Origin: Liolophura sinensis
Lineage: Eukaryota; Mollusca; Polyplacophora; Chitonida; Chitonidae
Direction of reading: 5' to 3'
DNA: 64,000 bases
Assembly: GCF_032854445.1 (NCBI RefSeq)
Contig: NC_088298.1
Coordinates: 4,212,160-4,276,159, forward strand
Numbering within the stretch: position 1 is the first letter of the stretch; the number at the start of each line of letters is the position of its first letter. Shown here piece after piece: positions 46,960-57,559 of the stretch. The notes under the pieces were generated by a model, which saw only the letters and a list, made by a program, of their open reading frames with translations, was not told the origin of the DNA and made no database searches. The translations under genes and the position numbers were made by a program.

Positions 46960-47180
46960 GCATTTTAGACCAATCAATAGTAAGCTTAGGCCATTGCAGT
47001 TGATCTAGACACATAAAAGCTGCATGTACATGACATTGTGTCTTTTTGTTGCTTAATGCAGGAATGTAAAAGTTTTAGAACAATCAAGCTTATGCCATAG
47101 CAGTTGACCTAGATAGGTCAAAGCTGCGTATGCAGGTCGTGTCTTATTGTTGCGTAACGCAGGAATGTACAAGTTTACTG
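46960..47180. repeat. About 105-bp tandem duplication
   Basis: Two diverged copies with AGTTGATCTAGA/AGTTGACCTAGA and TTGTTGC..AATGCAGGAATGTA in the same order. Confidence 0.7.
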
Positions 47181-47614
47181 TACATGTATTATGACGTCAT
47201 ATCTCTGAGGTCAGACTGGAGTGTCATGAAACAAATGTTTCTTTTTCCTAGTCATGGCATCTGGGTGTAAACTATCAAAAATGTTACAGGAAAAGTGATA
47301 CCTATCAACTATGCAAAGTGACACTCTTATGACTGAAGGAAATTCCGATAGTTTCACATTTATAGAAATCATAAAAGCAAACCTAATAAGTAAACCTAAC
47401 TCAAATTCTTTTGTTTGTAGAAATAAGCACCATGAACTGATATTATTCAGGGAGGTAAACACACCCACCAGTGTGTTACGCGACACACTTGATGTAGTTT
47501 GAAAGGTTACCTCTATTTAATACGCATTTCTGCAAATGGGCTGAATCTGCTAAAAGGGGTAGAATAATGCACACAATCCTAAGAGCAGGTAATCCCACAT
47601 CTAACCATGTTACT

Positions 47615-47847
47615 ACGTTTTTATTTCATTGGTATTTTTACACCATACTTAAGACCATTCATTTATACTACGGTGGCCAGCAGTATGGTGGGAAGAAAAT
47701 AGGCAGATCCAGGGATAAACCCATGACAATCCACAGGTTGCTGGCAGAATTTACCATGTATGGCCACAGAGGAAACCACCATGAGCTGGACTCACAGCAA
47801 CTCCTGTGTCACTCCACTGTGCTGACCACAACGGCCACTGAGGCCCC
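47615..47847 (-). mobile_element. SINE, old full-length copy
   Basis: All blocks of the dominant family are recognisable in reverse orientation, but with many substitutions and small deletions. It lies about 50 bases downstream of exon 14 in gene sense. Confidence 0.75.
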
Positions 47848-47900
47848 ATTTTAATCCTTAAATTCTCTGTACAGCAAAGATCAATCAGGTTTGAGCCTAC

Positions 47901-48164
47901 CTTATCTGAGATGGGACTTTGTGTGCGTCCTGCAGTTGCCACTGGGCGCTCTGTCTCTGGGTCTGTAATACCGTGCTGACGTTTACAGTGGTAGTTCAGG
48001 TATACACGCGTCCTGAATCCAGCGGGGCACTTCGGGCATCTATGTCGAATCATGCTATGTTGCACTTTCTGATGTTGCACCAGAGATCTCAAGGTTTGGA
48101 AGAGAGCACCGCAGTTCTTGCACTGGTACCGTCCATCTTCAATCTGTATGAAAGATTTTGGTCG
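47901..48164 (-). CDS. Exon 14: two C2H2 fingers
   Basis: 88 codons in phase 0, acceptor TTTTTTCCAG, donor AAG/GTAGGC. Finger 1: C15, C18, H31, H36; finger 2: C43, C46, H59, H64. After the fingers comes a Thr/Glu/Ser-rich linker (ITDPETERPVATAGRTQSPI). Confidence 0.9.
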
Positions 48165-48842
48165 CTGGAAAAAGTCAAAGTAAAATTTATTTGCATTCAA
48201 AATTTACAATGCACTAAAGACTTTTTCAAGAATTTTTTTTTTATGCTCAATCTCTCTTTATTATGCTAAATACTTGGCAAACTTCGTTTCTGTTTCTTTT
48301 TTTTTTTTTTGGAATTTTTAAATGCTTCTCAAAAAATAAAGACAGAATTCTGAAATTAAATGATCACTTTGAACATTTACAGCCCCATAAAAAAGACCGT
48401 TTCCTTATTCAAATACTACAGATATTGATACATCTATCTTCATACACCACTAAGCCATGTATGAGATGTCTTTGTTTTCTCCCTAGATGTGACAAGTAGC
48501 CCTCTGGGAGGACAGCGTTGTTGTTGTTCCGGCTGGTGTTCTTATTGTTCTGGATTGTGGGGTGTATTTTGAAACAGACGTGCGTTACAAGCACATCAGC
48601 CACTTTTTCTTGTTACTGAATTATTAAGAACATACAGGTATTTAAATATTTATAAAACCTTTGTTATTTTTCTTTACAGCTTAAACAAGACAGCGTTGTT
48701 GTTGTTCTTGTTGTGACTCTTGGTGTATTTTTTGATCATGGGGTTGCTTATAGGAACAGTGGCTATATCACAGCTTGTGACTGAGCATCCATCATTTTTC
48801 TTGTTTTGTAACAAAAACAAGACCAACAACTTCCCCACTCAC

Positions 48843-49316
48843 CTGTCCTTCAGAACTGGCCTCTGAATCTCCTGACCCAGACCTCCTATCCGCCTCTCCC
48901 ACACTCGAGGGTACTGCTGCTCCTGGGGAGAAGTCCTTGGGTTCCGTCTTCACCACAGCCACAGGGTCACTCTCCCCTTCACGCATTACAACCGCCAACT
49001 CATTACCAGACGTACACGGTTCATCCAGCCGTTCTGTCTTAATCCTGACGGCCTGATTGGCCACAGCTTGACCGATGGGGCGAACCAAAGGCTCTGAGGC
49101 TCCGTGCTGGTCTTCATCACTCCCTTTGTTCGCATGCTTTCTCTTGATGTGGTACCGCAGATAGTTAAGCGTCCTGAAGGTGGCGCGACAGAACTTGCAC
49201 GTGTGGACGGCATTGCGGTGTTGTTGTCTGTGATGGCGGACAAGGGTGTCAAGCTGAGAGAACGACTCCTTGCAGACTTCGCACTTGTACCGCTCGCATT
49301 CGCCTTCTTCCTGTTT
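48843..49316 (-). CDS. Exon 13: two C2H2 fingers and long linker
   Basis: 158 codons in phase 0, donor CAG/GTGAGT. Finger 1: C12, C15, H28, H33; finger 2: C40, C43, H56, H61. The remaining 95 residues are disordered-looking and acidic, with two motifs of the form hydrophobic-Lys-x-Glu (IKTE and VKTE) that match the SUMO-acceptor consensus. The acceptor may be TCTGACAG or the AAACAG six bases later; both keep phase 0. Confidence 0.88.
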
Positions 49317-49499
49317 CTGTCAGACAAAATTTAGTCGTAAAATGATAGGTGTGTTATGCCATATGTAAACGGGTCAAACAAAACATAACAATGAAGTATT
49401 CCTTTAAGAGATGAACTACATGTGTAATCTACTTCTGTTTAATGGACAATCTATGTCAAACTGTTATGGCAACACAAGAATGAAGTAAGTATTTTACTC

Positions 49500-49590
49500 A
49501 TCTGGTTGTAGTCAACACCATATTCAAGAATTTTTCGCTTATACAATGGTGATCAGTTTTATGGGTGGAAAAACCAGTGTCCTGTCACCA
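49500..49590 (-). mobile_element. SINE remnant
   Basis: Only ATTCAAGAATTTTTCGCTTA and the following ATGG block are recognisable; strongly decayed. Confidence 0.4.
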
Positions 49591-50024
49591 TCAGAAGACA
49601 GAACTTTAATTTAGAAATGGTAGCAAGGCTACCAAACAGTTCGCCTGTGGAAGGCAAATAAATGCAAAACTTCAGCTCAATACATAACGTACTGAAATGG
49701 TGAATTTGGTAATTTACGATAACTACTATGCACACAGAGCATCAGCGATGGAATATCCCCCTTGTGTCACCGTGCTTTTTATGTATGCAGGTTAAATTTC
49801 AGGTCAATGCATGCTGTCCTTTTTTGAGGTTTCCATTCCTACCATTTTGTTTAACTATGATTACAATACACAATACACTCAGTCAGGAATTCAGTGATTT
49901 AAGGTATTTAATATATACACTCCAAATCAATGATGGAATATCCTCCTCATTGTGCCCTACACATGTGCAAACCCTGAGCTCAACACAGAGTACTTTTTGA
50001 GAAACCACCCCTCATGCTATTGTG

Positions 50025-50505
50025 CTCTCCATGTGTGAAAACCTTGATCTCAATACATGCCGTACTTTTGGAAATACCACCTCTAACACTAAGTCAGGAA
50101 TTCAGTAATTTAGGGTATTTAATATTTACACACCGAATCAATGACGGAGTATCCCCCTTGTGTTATTGTGCTCTACATGTGTGGCAACCCTGAGCTCAAT
50201 ACATACCGTACTTTTGGAAATACCACCTCTAACACTAAGTCAGGAATTCAGTAATTTAGGGTATTTAATATTTACACACCGAATCAACGACAGAGTATCC
50301 CCCTTGTGTTATTGTGCTCTACATGTGTGGCAACCCTGAGCTCAATACATGCCGTACTTTTGGAAATACCACCTCTAACACTAAGTCAGGAATTCAGTAA
50401 TTTAGGGTATTTAATATTTACACACCGAATCAATGACGGAGTATCCCCCTTGTGTTATTGTGCTCTACATGTGTGGCAACCCTGAGCTCAATACATACCG
50501 TACTT
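50025..50505. repeat. About 123-bp tandem repeat, 4 copies
   Basis: Nearly identical monomers with GGAATTCAGTAATTTAGGGT, TATTTAATATTTACACACCG and GTGTGGCAACCCTGAGCTCA; more diverged half-copies flank it from about 49730. It lies in the intron between exons 12 and 13. Confidence 0.92.
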
Positions 50506-51144
50506 TTTAAGATAACACCCCTAACATTTTGTTAACCATTACTTTCACTGTTATTGGACACAGCCACCAATGCTCACTGTACGCTATAAGCTGTACAGAC
50601 GATCTAATAACTGTATGTGAATATCCCTTTCTTTTTGGAGGTAGAATTTGCTTTCACTAAATTAGATGCAGTCAGATGCAGGGTTGGCCAATTGGAACGT
50701 ACTGATACCGTACTTTGCAATGTCTCCTTGAATTTTTCAGATTTGCTTTTCCATACGCAGCCAGACATTACCATCAGTACAGTTCACAAGAATTTGGCAT
50801 TCCAACAATTTTGCGACATAAGAAAAATATGTAATTGTGTCTGTTATCTGTTGATGGTGAGGAACTGTATAAATCATTCCTGGATCTGCATCCAGATCCA
50901 GAAGCAGGTCAGAATTCAGATCCAGAACAAAAGATCGATCAAGATCCACACCCGCCACTAAATATAAACACCACCACTAAAATATACACTGTAATGGACT
51001 GGCACCAGGACAAAATCCAAGCTGTGCAAAAAATTCATCCAAGTCTTCTTCCATAAAGTTACAGATAGACAAAGACAAATAAACGCGAGCAAAAACTTAA
51101 TCTCCTTGGCAGAGGTAAAGGTAATCAATAAATCAAATCACATT

Positions 51145-51252
51145 TACCTGTCATGTACATCACATTTACCTGTCATGTACATCACGTTTACCTGTTATGT
51201 ACATCACATTTATCTGTCATGTACATCACATTTACCTGTCATGCACATCACC
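51145..51252. repeat. 24-bp intronic array with donor-like motifs
   Basis: About five copies of ACATTTACCTGTCATGTACATC-type units. In gene sense each reads ATGACAGGTAAATGTGATG, which contains a good CAG/GTAAAT donor match. It starts about 55 bases beyond the exon 12 donor. Confidence 0.88.
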
Positions 51253-51307
51253 AAGTCGTTCTATTCAATGTCCCCGTAAGTAGTGATTGTTAGAAATCTT
51301 TTCCTAC

Positions 51308-51514
51308 CTGTGGTGCAGATTCGCACCCTTCCGCATAATGCACGCTGAGTGCCTGGCAGCTGCGGAATCCTGCCCCACACTTCTTACAAATGCGCCTTTT
51401 CTCCTGGAGCAAAGTGTTCTGGTGCCTCAACAGGGAGTTGGCCAACCAGAAGCCACAGTTGCAGATAGGACACACATAGTCAAACTTCTCATCAGCACTC
51501 GAGTCCAATAGGCC
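51308..51514 (-). CDS. Exon 12: one degenerate finger and one C2HC finger
   Basis: 69 codons in phase 0, acceptor TATCTCCAG, donor CAG/GTAGGA. Finger 1 has C15, C18 and H31, but Leu36 where the second His should be. Finger 2 is C43, C46, H59, C64, a C2HC variant. The 28-residue spacing matches the other two-finger exons, so this is a diverged member. The acceptor's pyrimidine tract lies partly in a SINE head. Confidence 0.85.
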
Positions 51515-51523
51515 CTGGAGATA

Positions 51524-51592
51524 CATAGGAGAGGCTCCTGGGTCATTGTGTTGCACTAGCACGCTAAACACATATGTCATGGAGGCCCTAAT
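51524..51592 (-). mobile_element. SINE head fragment at the exon 12 acceptor
   Basis: In gene sense it reads GGGCCTCCATGACATATGTG onward to CCCAGGAGCCTCTCC, the tRNA-like 5' head of the dominant SINE, and breaks off where the family continues with ACCAATGCGG. Ten bases later comes the exon. The frame stays open through it. Confidence 0.8.
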
Positions 51593-51689
51593 GGTGCAGG
51601 TGAATGCACTGCGAGCAGCTGATTAAGTTTCATCAAAGCTGTGTGTAAAAAACTTTGTGCTCTTCAGTCAGTAAATGTTGCAATGATTG

Positions 51690-51830
51690 ATTTGTTCATT
51701 TATTTGATTGTTTTTTTTGTTTTTTTTTTTACTCAAGAATATTTCACTTATTCGATGACGGCCAGCATTATGGTGGGAGGAAACCGGGCTGGGAAATCCT
51801 ATGACCATCCGCAGGTTTCTGGCAAATGCT
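51690..51830 (-). mobile_element. SINE, 5'-truncated
   Basis: T-rich start, CTCAAGAATATTTCACTTAT, GGCCAGCATTATGGTGGGAG, then GGTTTCTGGCAAATGC where homology ends; it lacks the GAGCCC block. Confidence 0.75.
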
Positions 51831-51965
51831 TCATTGATTACAGACTTTGACCAAACTGCCAAAGATGTGTTTGGTTTTTAGATTAAAACCAGCACAGACA
51901 TAAAATGAAGGACCAGGCTTTCTCTGTCAGAAAATTTGAATCAAACAGGAACAACATTTACTCAC

Positions 51966-52388
51966 AATGCCAGGCAGTGACGTCGTTGCAGTCCTGGATG
52001 TCACTGGTGTTGTGGGAACTTTGTCCGTCGTCAAATCACTGTCGATTGGTTTTATCTTCACAAGCAACTTTGACCCCTTCACAATAGAAAACGATCCCAC
52101 TGACTTGGAAGAGCCTCGTGCCTCACTGGAATTTGGCGACTTCATGGAAATTGGTGACTTCACGGAATGTGGTAACCGTGCCAAACTGGGTAACTTAGTA
52201 ATCTTCGGCGACATTCCAGAGTTCTTGACATGGCAAGTTTTTGGGATCAGGGTTTTGGCCGAATGAGGTCTGCCACAATGCCTGTTGATTGCCCTTAATA
52301 ACAAGCGGCTACGGATGCAAGTCAAGCAGGGCTTGGGACCAAATGTTGTCTGCAGCTGCTTCCAAATGTATGTCCGCAAAAGCAAAAT
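51966..52388 (-). CDS. Exon 11: one C2H2 finger plus basic Ser/Pro-rich linker
   Basis: 141 codons in phase 0, donor ATT/GTGAGT. The finger is C21, C24, H37, H42, with an unusual core lacking the usual aromatic residue after the second Cys. About 95 residues follow, rich in Ser, Pro, Lys and Thr. The acceptor AAATAG follows a T run and an (AT)n microsatellite at about 52400-52424, so the pyrimidine tract may vary in length. Confidence 0.82.
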
Positions 52389-52391
52389 CTA

Positions 52392-52423
<32 letters not shown>

Positions 52424-52427
52424 ACAT

Positions 52428-52575
52428 ATTTATTTATGCAATTGATGTTTAATGCCACACTAAATTACTTTTCACTTACATGTATATGATGGCAACCAGT
52501 TTGGTGTGGAGGACACCAAAGTGCTTGGTTCAAACCAACCACCTCTGGCAGGTTACTGACAAACTTTCCCACATG
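52428..52575 (-). mobile_element. SINE remnant
   Basis: Strongly decayed tail and body (ATTGATGTTTAATGCC, TTTTCACTTAC); recognised only by block order. Confidence 0.45.
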
Positions 52576-53896
52576 TGCATATTAATAAGAAAGACAACGA
52601 AACAGCACGAACTTTAATTTGCTCTGTGACTTGTCTCTGTGAAGGCATGTACCAAGTCGTAATTCAGAATAAAAGTTTCAAAAAAAAAAAAAGTTCAAAA
52701 GAGGACAAAAACAGTCTCAATTCTGTCTCAAAAAGAATGAAACATCCCGAAACTTGAACTTTTTTTTAACAATTCACCAATAATATTATTCAACTTCACA
52801 AACTACTGTACAAAACAAATGGAAGTCAAGAAACACAGTTTCTGATTTATTTACAAGAGTATTTGTATTCATGTACAGCCTACACTTTCAAAGCGTCATG
52901 ACTTCAAAGCCGACTTGTTCACTATGTTGAGTGAATTAATCAATCACTGGGTAGGGTGGGCCTGTGTTTGATGCCAGGAAAGGTTATAATCAGTGTGATA
53001 GGAAGTATAAACAATGTCCACTCAGCTGACGACAAGTGCTAGCGGTTCAACCTAACTGAAAAGATTAAAGAACCCATTTCCTGATTCCCCACCAGACCTC
53101 ACTTGAAATCTGTACAGGGAAAATGTGAGCATACCTGTCATCTATCACATACAAACGACGTATATTTCATATGGCACCTGTATCCCCGTAAGGTGCGAGG
53201 TTCTGGAAGGTATCCCTCAATTTCCGACACAACATTGATTGTTGCCTGTCCTAATATCCTAATATGCGTATGTGTATTTATACTAATCATCCTAGAACAT
53301 GTTACCTCTTTTCCCATCTCTCGAAAGCCTCAACTCAGACTTGGATTGAACCGAACCATAGCGACACAACGTACGTATGGATTAGATCAGACTGAATGAC
53401 AACTGGTACAGGTATTTACTTTAGAAATTATTATCAAACACAAAACAAAAAGGCAGGATTACAAGATTATTTGAGAATTCAGACAAAAGCTGAAGTTGTC
53501 AGCTTGTATGTAGCCTGCGGAGATTTTTAAGAGGCTTTCCGTAATCATCTGAACATCGCGGAGATTTTTAAGAGGCTTTCCGTAATCATCTGTACATCCC
53601 CTGGTAGCCCTACTCACGCGCACATGTACTTGTACCGTGTACCCAAGGCCTGTATGAGTTTCTGGCAAATATGTTCGACCACATATTTAGGCCTATATAT
53701 ATAAATCGTTTAAACCAAATGAGCAAGCGAAGGGTTAAGATCGAATTCAATTTTTCACAGAAAAAAAAAACTGAACGAATGCAAACGATTTATGGGGGGA
53801 TGGTACCTCATGGATTTTTAGTGTTGGCTCACCCGTAATACACACAAAAAAAATAATGTTGCCTTAGCTGAAATCCCACGAATCCAGTGGACTCAC
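52576..53896. other. Intron, mostly unique
   Basis: No finger exon is visible. A two-copy direct repeat around GAGATTTTTAAGAGGCTTTC lies at about 53515-53600. Confidence 0.4.
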
Positions 53897-54025
53897 CTGG
53901 GCCTTAAGGTTCTGACTGTCCCAGGCCCCTAGTCGTAGACCATGTGACACATGGAGATGTCGCCGGAGTTCACGCGTCCTCACGATGAATTTCACACAGA
54001 GGGGGCATTCATTGGCCGGCGTGCT
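53897..54025 (-). CDS. Exon 10: one C2H2 finger
   Basis: 43 codons in phase 0, acceptor TTTGCCCAG, donor CAG/GTGAGT. Finger: C7, C10, H23, H28, with a basic recognition region (VRTRELRR). It opens with the same Ser-Thr-Pro triplet as exon 5, hinting at common origin. Confidence 0.88.
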
Positions 54026-54084
54026 CTGGGCAAACAGAGAAACAAATAAAAGATTTCGCTGCAGTCCATCACCACAGTGCCAAT

Positions 54085-54370
54085 AGAACTGGCATTACTC
54101 CATAATCATTCAATCATTCTGGCTTCATCGCTACGACATGGCTCTAAATTTAACTGGTGTTACGCCATAATCATTCAATCATTCTGGCTTCATCGCTACG
54201 ACATGGCTCTAAATTTAACTGGTGTTACGCCATAATCATTCAATCATTCTGGCTTCATCGCTACGACATGGCTCTAAATTTAACTGGTGTTACGCCATAA
54301 TCATTCAATCATTCTGGCTTCATCGCTACGACATGGCTCTAAATTTAACTGGTGTTACGCCATAATCATA
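54085..54370. repeat. 65-bp tandem repeat, 4 copies
   Basis: Almost identical monomers containing CTGGCTTCATCGCTACGACA and TGGCTCTAAATTTAACTGGT, in the intron just upstream of exon 10. Confidence 0.94.
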
Positions 54371-54414
54371 CATTCATTTATTCATCTGGAGTGCAGCTAT
54401 GGGTTTCTTACGTT

Positions 54415-54530
54415 GATGGATTAATGTTTAGTGCCATTCTCAAGAAACTTTCACTTAGATAATGGCAATCGCTATTATGGCTGCAGGAAACCAGCGATCT
54501 TCAGTTACTGATGATCTTTCCTACAGACTT
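54415..54530 (-). mobile_element. SINE remnant
   Basis: Decayed block order of the dominant family (CTCAAGAAACTTTCACTTAG, GGAAACC, TTACTGATGATCTTTCC). Confidence 0.5.
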
Positions 54531-54920
54531 GCACATCATATTGATGGAAGACAAGTGGTCCACAGTCTTCAACAAACATAAGATGGCAAAAATGACCCTT
54601 AAAGAGGTGTGAAGAGCCAGAGCCCACTCGAGCCACGTGTGGCAAGGCGCAATCAGCAATAGAGTCCAAAAATAAAGGACTTCTTACAATGAGATTTTTC
54701 ATCATGCCACAAAATAGTTTATGCGACATTCCAAAAGAACATTGGAGAAATGCATACAAAGTATATCCCTGAAACATCTTAACACTAAAGTCAAAACTTC
54801 AACCACATCAACAATAAAATATGTTGTACTCAGGGAAGTTTAAATTTGGTACATTGATTCTTTTTTCAAAACCAACTACAACTTAACATTCTAACTCCTA
54901 GAGAGCCCACAACTGCTTAC

Positions 54921-55100
54921 CCCTTTAGGTGAAGTCATTGGGGTCTGTGCCTTACTTCCTGGGGTCCCCATGGCCCCTGGTTTTGGCAAGCCCTTGACGT
55001 TGCTGACCTTGTGGATGTCTTTCATGTGGCGGGTCACATTTCCTAAGCTGGAGTATGCCCTGTCACAAATTCGACATTTGAACTTCTCTGACGCAGTGTT
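54921..55100 (-). CDS. Exon 9: one C2H2 finger
   Basis: 60 codons in phase 0, acceptor TATTTCAG, donor GGG/GTAAGC. Finger: C9, C12, H25, H30. The linker is Gly/Pro/Lys-rich (KPGAMGTPGSKAQTP) and probably flexible. Confidence 0.88.
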
Positions 55101-55196
55101 CTGAAATACATATAATTTATGTCACATTTAACATCACACAGATGTAATTAAATATTGCATTTTTTTCACCATGGGATTCAACTTTCATCATTTGAT

Positions 55197-55325
55197 ATAT
55201 TTATTTGTTTATCTGATTGCTGCTCTATGCCGTACTTGAGAATATTTCACTTATATGACAGCTGCAAGCATTATGGTGGGAGGAAACTGGGCAGAGACCA
55301 GAGGAAACCCATGACCATCCCACAA
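55197..55325 (-). mobile_element. SINE, 5'-truncated
   Basis: Tail (TTTATCTGATTGCTGC) through GGAAACTGGGCAGAGACCAG to CCATGACCATCC. Confidence 0.7.
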
Positions 55326-55509
55326 CCATCCACTATAAAGCAGAATTGCCTTGTCTTCTTTTTTTCTTTTGTTAAATCCCATAAATACCATATAAATACC
55401 ATAAATAAAATCTGCTCATTAAAGCACAATGCTGAGGATATAAAACAATGCTGAGGATATAAAATCAACTTTTCTACTTCTTAAACAAAATACGAAAATA
55501 ATTTTTCTT

Positions 55510-55630
55510 TTCAATGTTGTTTTTACGCCATATGCAAGAATATTTCACCTATATGATAGCCACCAACATTGTGGTGGGAGGAACCTAGGCAGAGCCCGGG
55601 GGGAAATCCACGACCATCGGCAGGTTTTCT
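55510..55630 (-). mobile_element. SINE, 5'-truncated
   Basis: Second decayed copy in the same intron: TTTTTACGCCATATGCAAGA to CCACGACCATCGGCAGG. Confidence 0.7.
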
Positions 55631-56082
55631 TTTCAATTAACACTCTTGTTGTTTCATAAGAGACTAATGGATTTGCCAAACATATTTGTGATTAAATCGA
55701 AATGACAAAAGTTAAAGCATTTCTGTTTCTTAATACGGGACTCTTTAACTCTTTGACACTGAAGGTAAACAAAAAAAAATAGTCTGATTATATCATGTGA
55801 CTTGTCAAAAATGCAAGGGCACCCTTTGTTGACATTAATATACCAATCCCCATCTCACAATGTTTCTGAGGTATATATGACAACATTTAGCACCTTAGTT
55901 TCCTCTATTTTTTATATACTCTTTAACTTCTTGTAAAACTTTTTTCAATGCCTGTGTTATAGTTTTTAAAATGTGATCTAAGATAGTTGCGTAACATATC
56001 TGAGTCACATGATACAGTATGACTTTATTTTTACCTCTGGCAATTAAAAGAACTCAACCTCCAAACTCCAATAATTACCTAC

Positions 56083-56208
56083 CTTCACGTGATGGTCATC
56101 AATCTTGTGGGCCACTGTGGCATGCCGACGCAGATTTACAAAGTCGGGGAACCATTCTCCACATCTAGGACATGTGTATAAATTTGGGCGTCGTCTTGCA
56201 TTCCGAAT
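56083..56208 (-). CDS. Exon 8: one C2H2 finger
   Basis: 42 codons in phase 0, acceptor TTTCATCAG, donor AAG/GTAGGT. Finger: C13, C16, H29, H34, preceded by a basic lead (RNARRRP). Confidence 0.9.
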
Positions 56209-56382
56209 CTGATGAAACAGACACATGTAATAACAAAGCAAAACCTGATAGAGATCACATAATTAACACCTTGCAGAATCTTATCTGTCTCGCATTAATG
56301 GTGTAGTGTCAGGCAGACACTCTCACTTCTCAATACAACAACAACACTCATACAACTCAGACTGGCTTTACAGGAAGACTTA

Positions 56383-56470
56383 TTTATTTATTTATGCCTT
56401 GCATGTTTTACGCCCTACTTAAGAACAGTTCACATACAAGACGAAAGCCAGCATTATGATGGTGGGAAGA
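56383..56470 (-). mobile_element. SINE, fragment
   Basis: Tail and first body block only (TTTTACGCCCTACTTAAGAA, AGCCAGCATTATGATGG). Confidence 0.6.
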
Positions 56471-56566
56471 ATGACCCATTATCTTGGATGTGGCTAACAC
56501 AGTATCTGCTTTAGGAAGAAGGACCCATTATCTTAGATGTGGCTACACAGTATCTCTTTTCAGAAG

Positions 56567-56827
56567 CGGGGCCTCCGTGGCTCAGATGGTTAGCGCACTA
56601 GCGCAGCGTTATGACCCAGGAGTCTCTCACCAATGCGGTTGCTGTGAGTTCAAGTCCAGCTCATGCTGGCTTCCTCTCCGGCCCTATATGGGAAGGTCTG
56701 TCAGCAACCTGCGGATGGTCATGGGTTTTCCCCGGATTCTGTCTGATTTCCTCCCACCATAATGCTGGCCGCTGTTGTATAAGTGAAATATTCTTGAGTA
56801 CGGCTAAAACACCAATCAAATAAATAA
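56567..56827 (+). mobile_element. SINE, full length
   Basis: Complete forward copy with clear A-box (TGGCTCAGATGG) and B-box (GAGTTCAAGTCC) and an A-rich tail; antisense to the host gene, 120 bases from exon 7. Confidence 0.92.
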
Positions 56828-56949
56828 TAAAATACTCTTCTCAGAAACAGACAGGAAAGGATCCACTTTGTGTCAATATAACACAGGGAGATCACTGCCC
56901 CTGCCAGACACGGTATATATGATTCCGGTTCATTTTGTTCCCACTTTAC

Positions 56950-57057
56950 CTTGGACAGAAGTTTCACTTTGCTCTGGTGAACAGCCACATAATGTTTCCT
57001 CATGCTGGTCTCCGTCTCAAATTCTTTAGGACAAACTTTGCACTTTGTTCCCAAAAC
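56950..57057 (-). CDS. Exon 7: one C2H2 finger
   Basis: 36 codons in phase 0, acceptor TTTTACCAG, donor AAG/GTAAAG. Finger: C6, C9, H22, H27. It is the shortest finger exon. Its acceptor phase does not fit the phase-2 end of exon 6, but does fit a direct splice from exon 5. Confidence 0.88.
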
Positions 57058-57424
57058 CTGGTAAAACCAAGTTCCACATTAATTTAATAGGCACTCAAAA
57101 ACAGACTTTGTGAAAACAGCAGCTAACCCTGGGGAAAGGGCCATGAATCTTTGCAACTTAGAATTCAAAATGTAACATTTTTTGAGGATTTTAATTACCT
57201 ACAATTAGATATGTCATCACAAGTCAGCAATTCTACATTACCTGTAAAATACAGTTATCTCCCTTGATAAATGGACAGGTCAAAATTGGTTTTATTTTTT
57301 TTTTACAATGATTCAGCTGTAGGAAAATGTAATGGTCAGAGTGAATCTTTCTCCTTTCAACTTGTATTAATTTCTTCAGGCAGAACCACTCTTCATACAA
57401 CATCCACATAATTACATTTATTAA

Positions 57425-57545
57425 TTTATTTATTTCATTGAAATCTTATGCTGTACTCAAGAATATTTCACTTATACAATGGCCACCAAAAATTATGTTG
57501 AGAGGAAACTTGGCAGAGCCCCTTAGAAATCCACAACCATCACTT
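57425..57545 (-). mobile_element. SINE, 5'-truncated
   Basis: Tail and body with substitutions (GTACTCAAGAATATTTCACT, GAGAGGAAACTTGGCAGAGC). Confidence 0.7.
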
Positions 57546-57559
57546 TACCTCTTGTCTTT

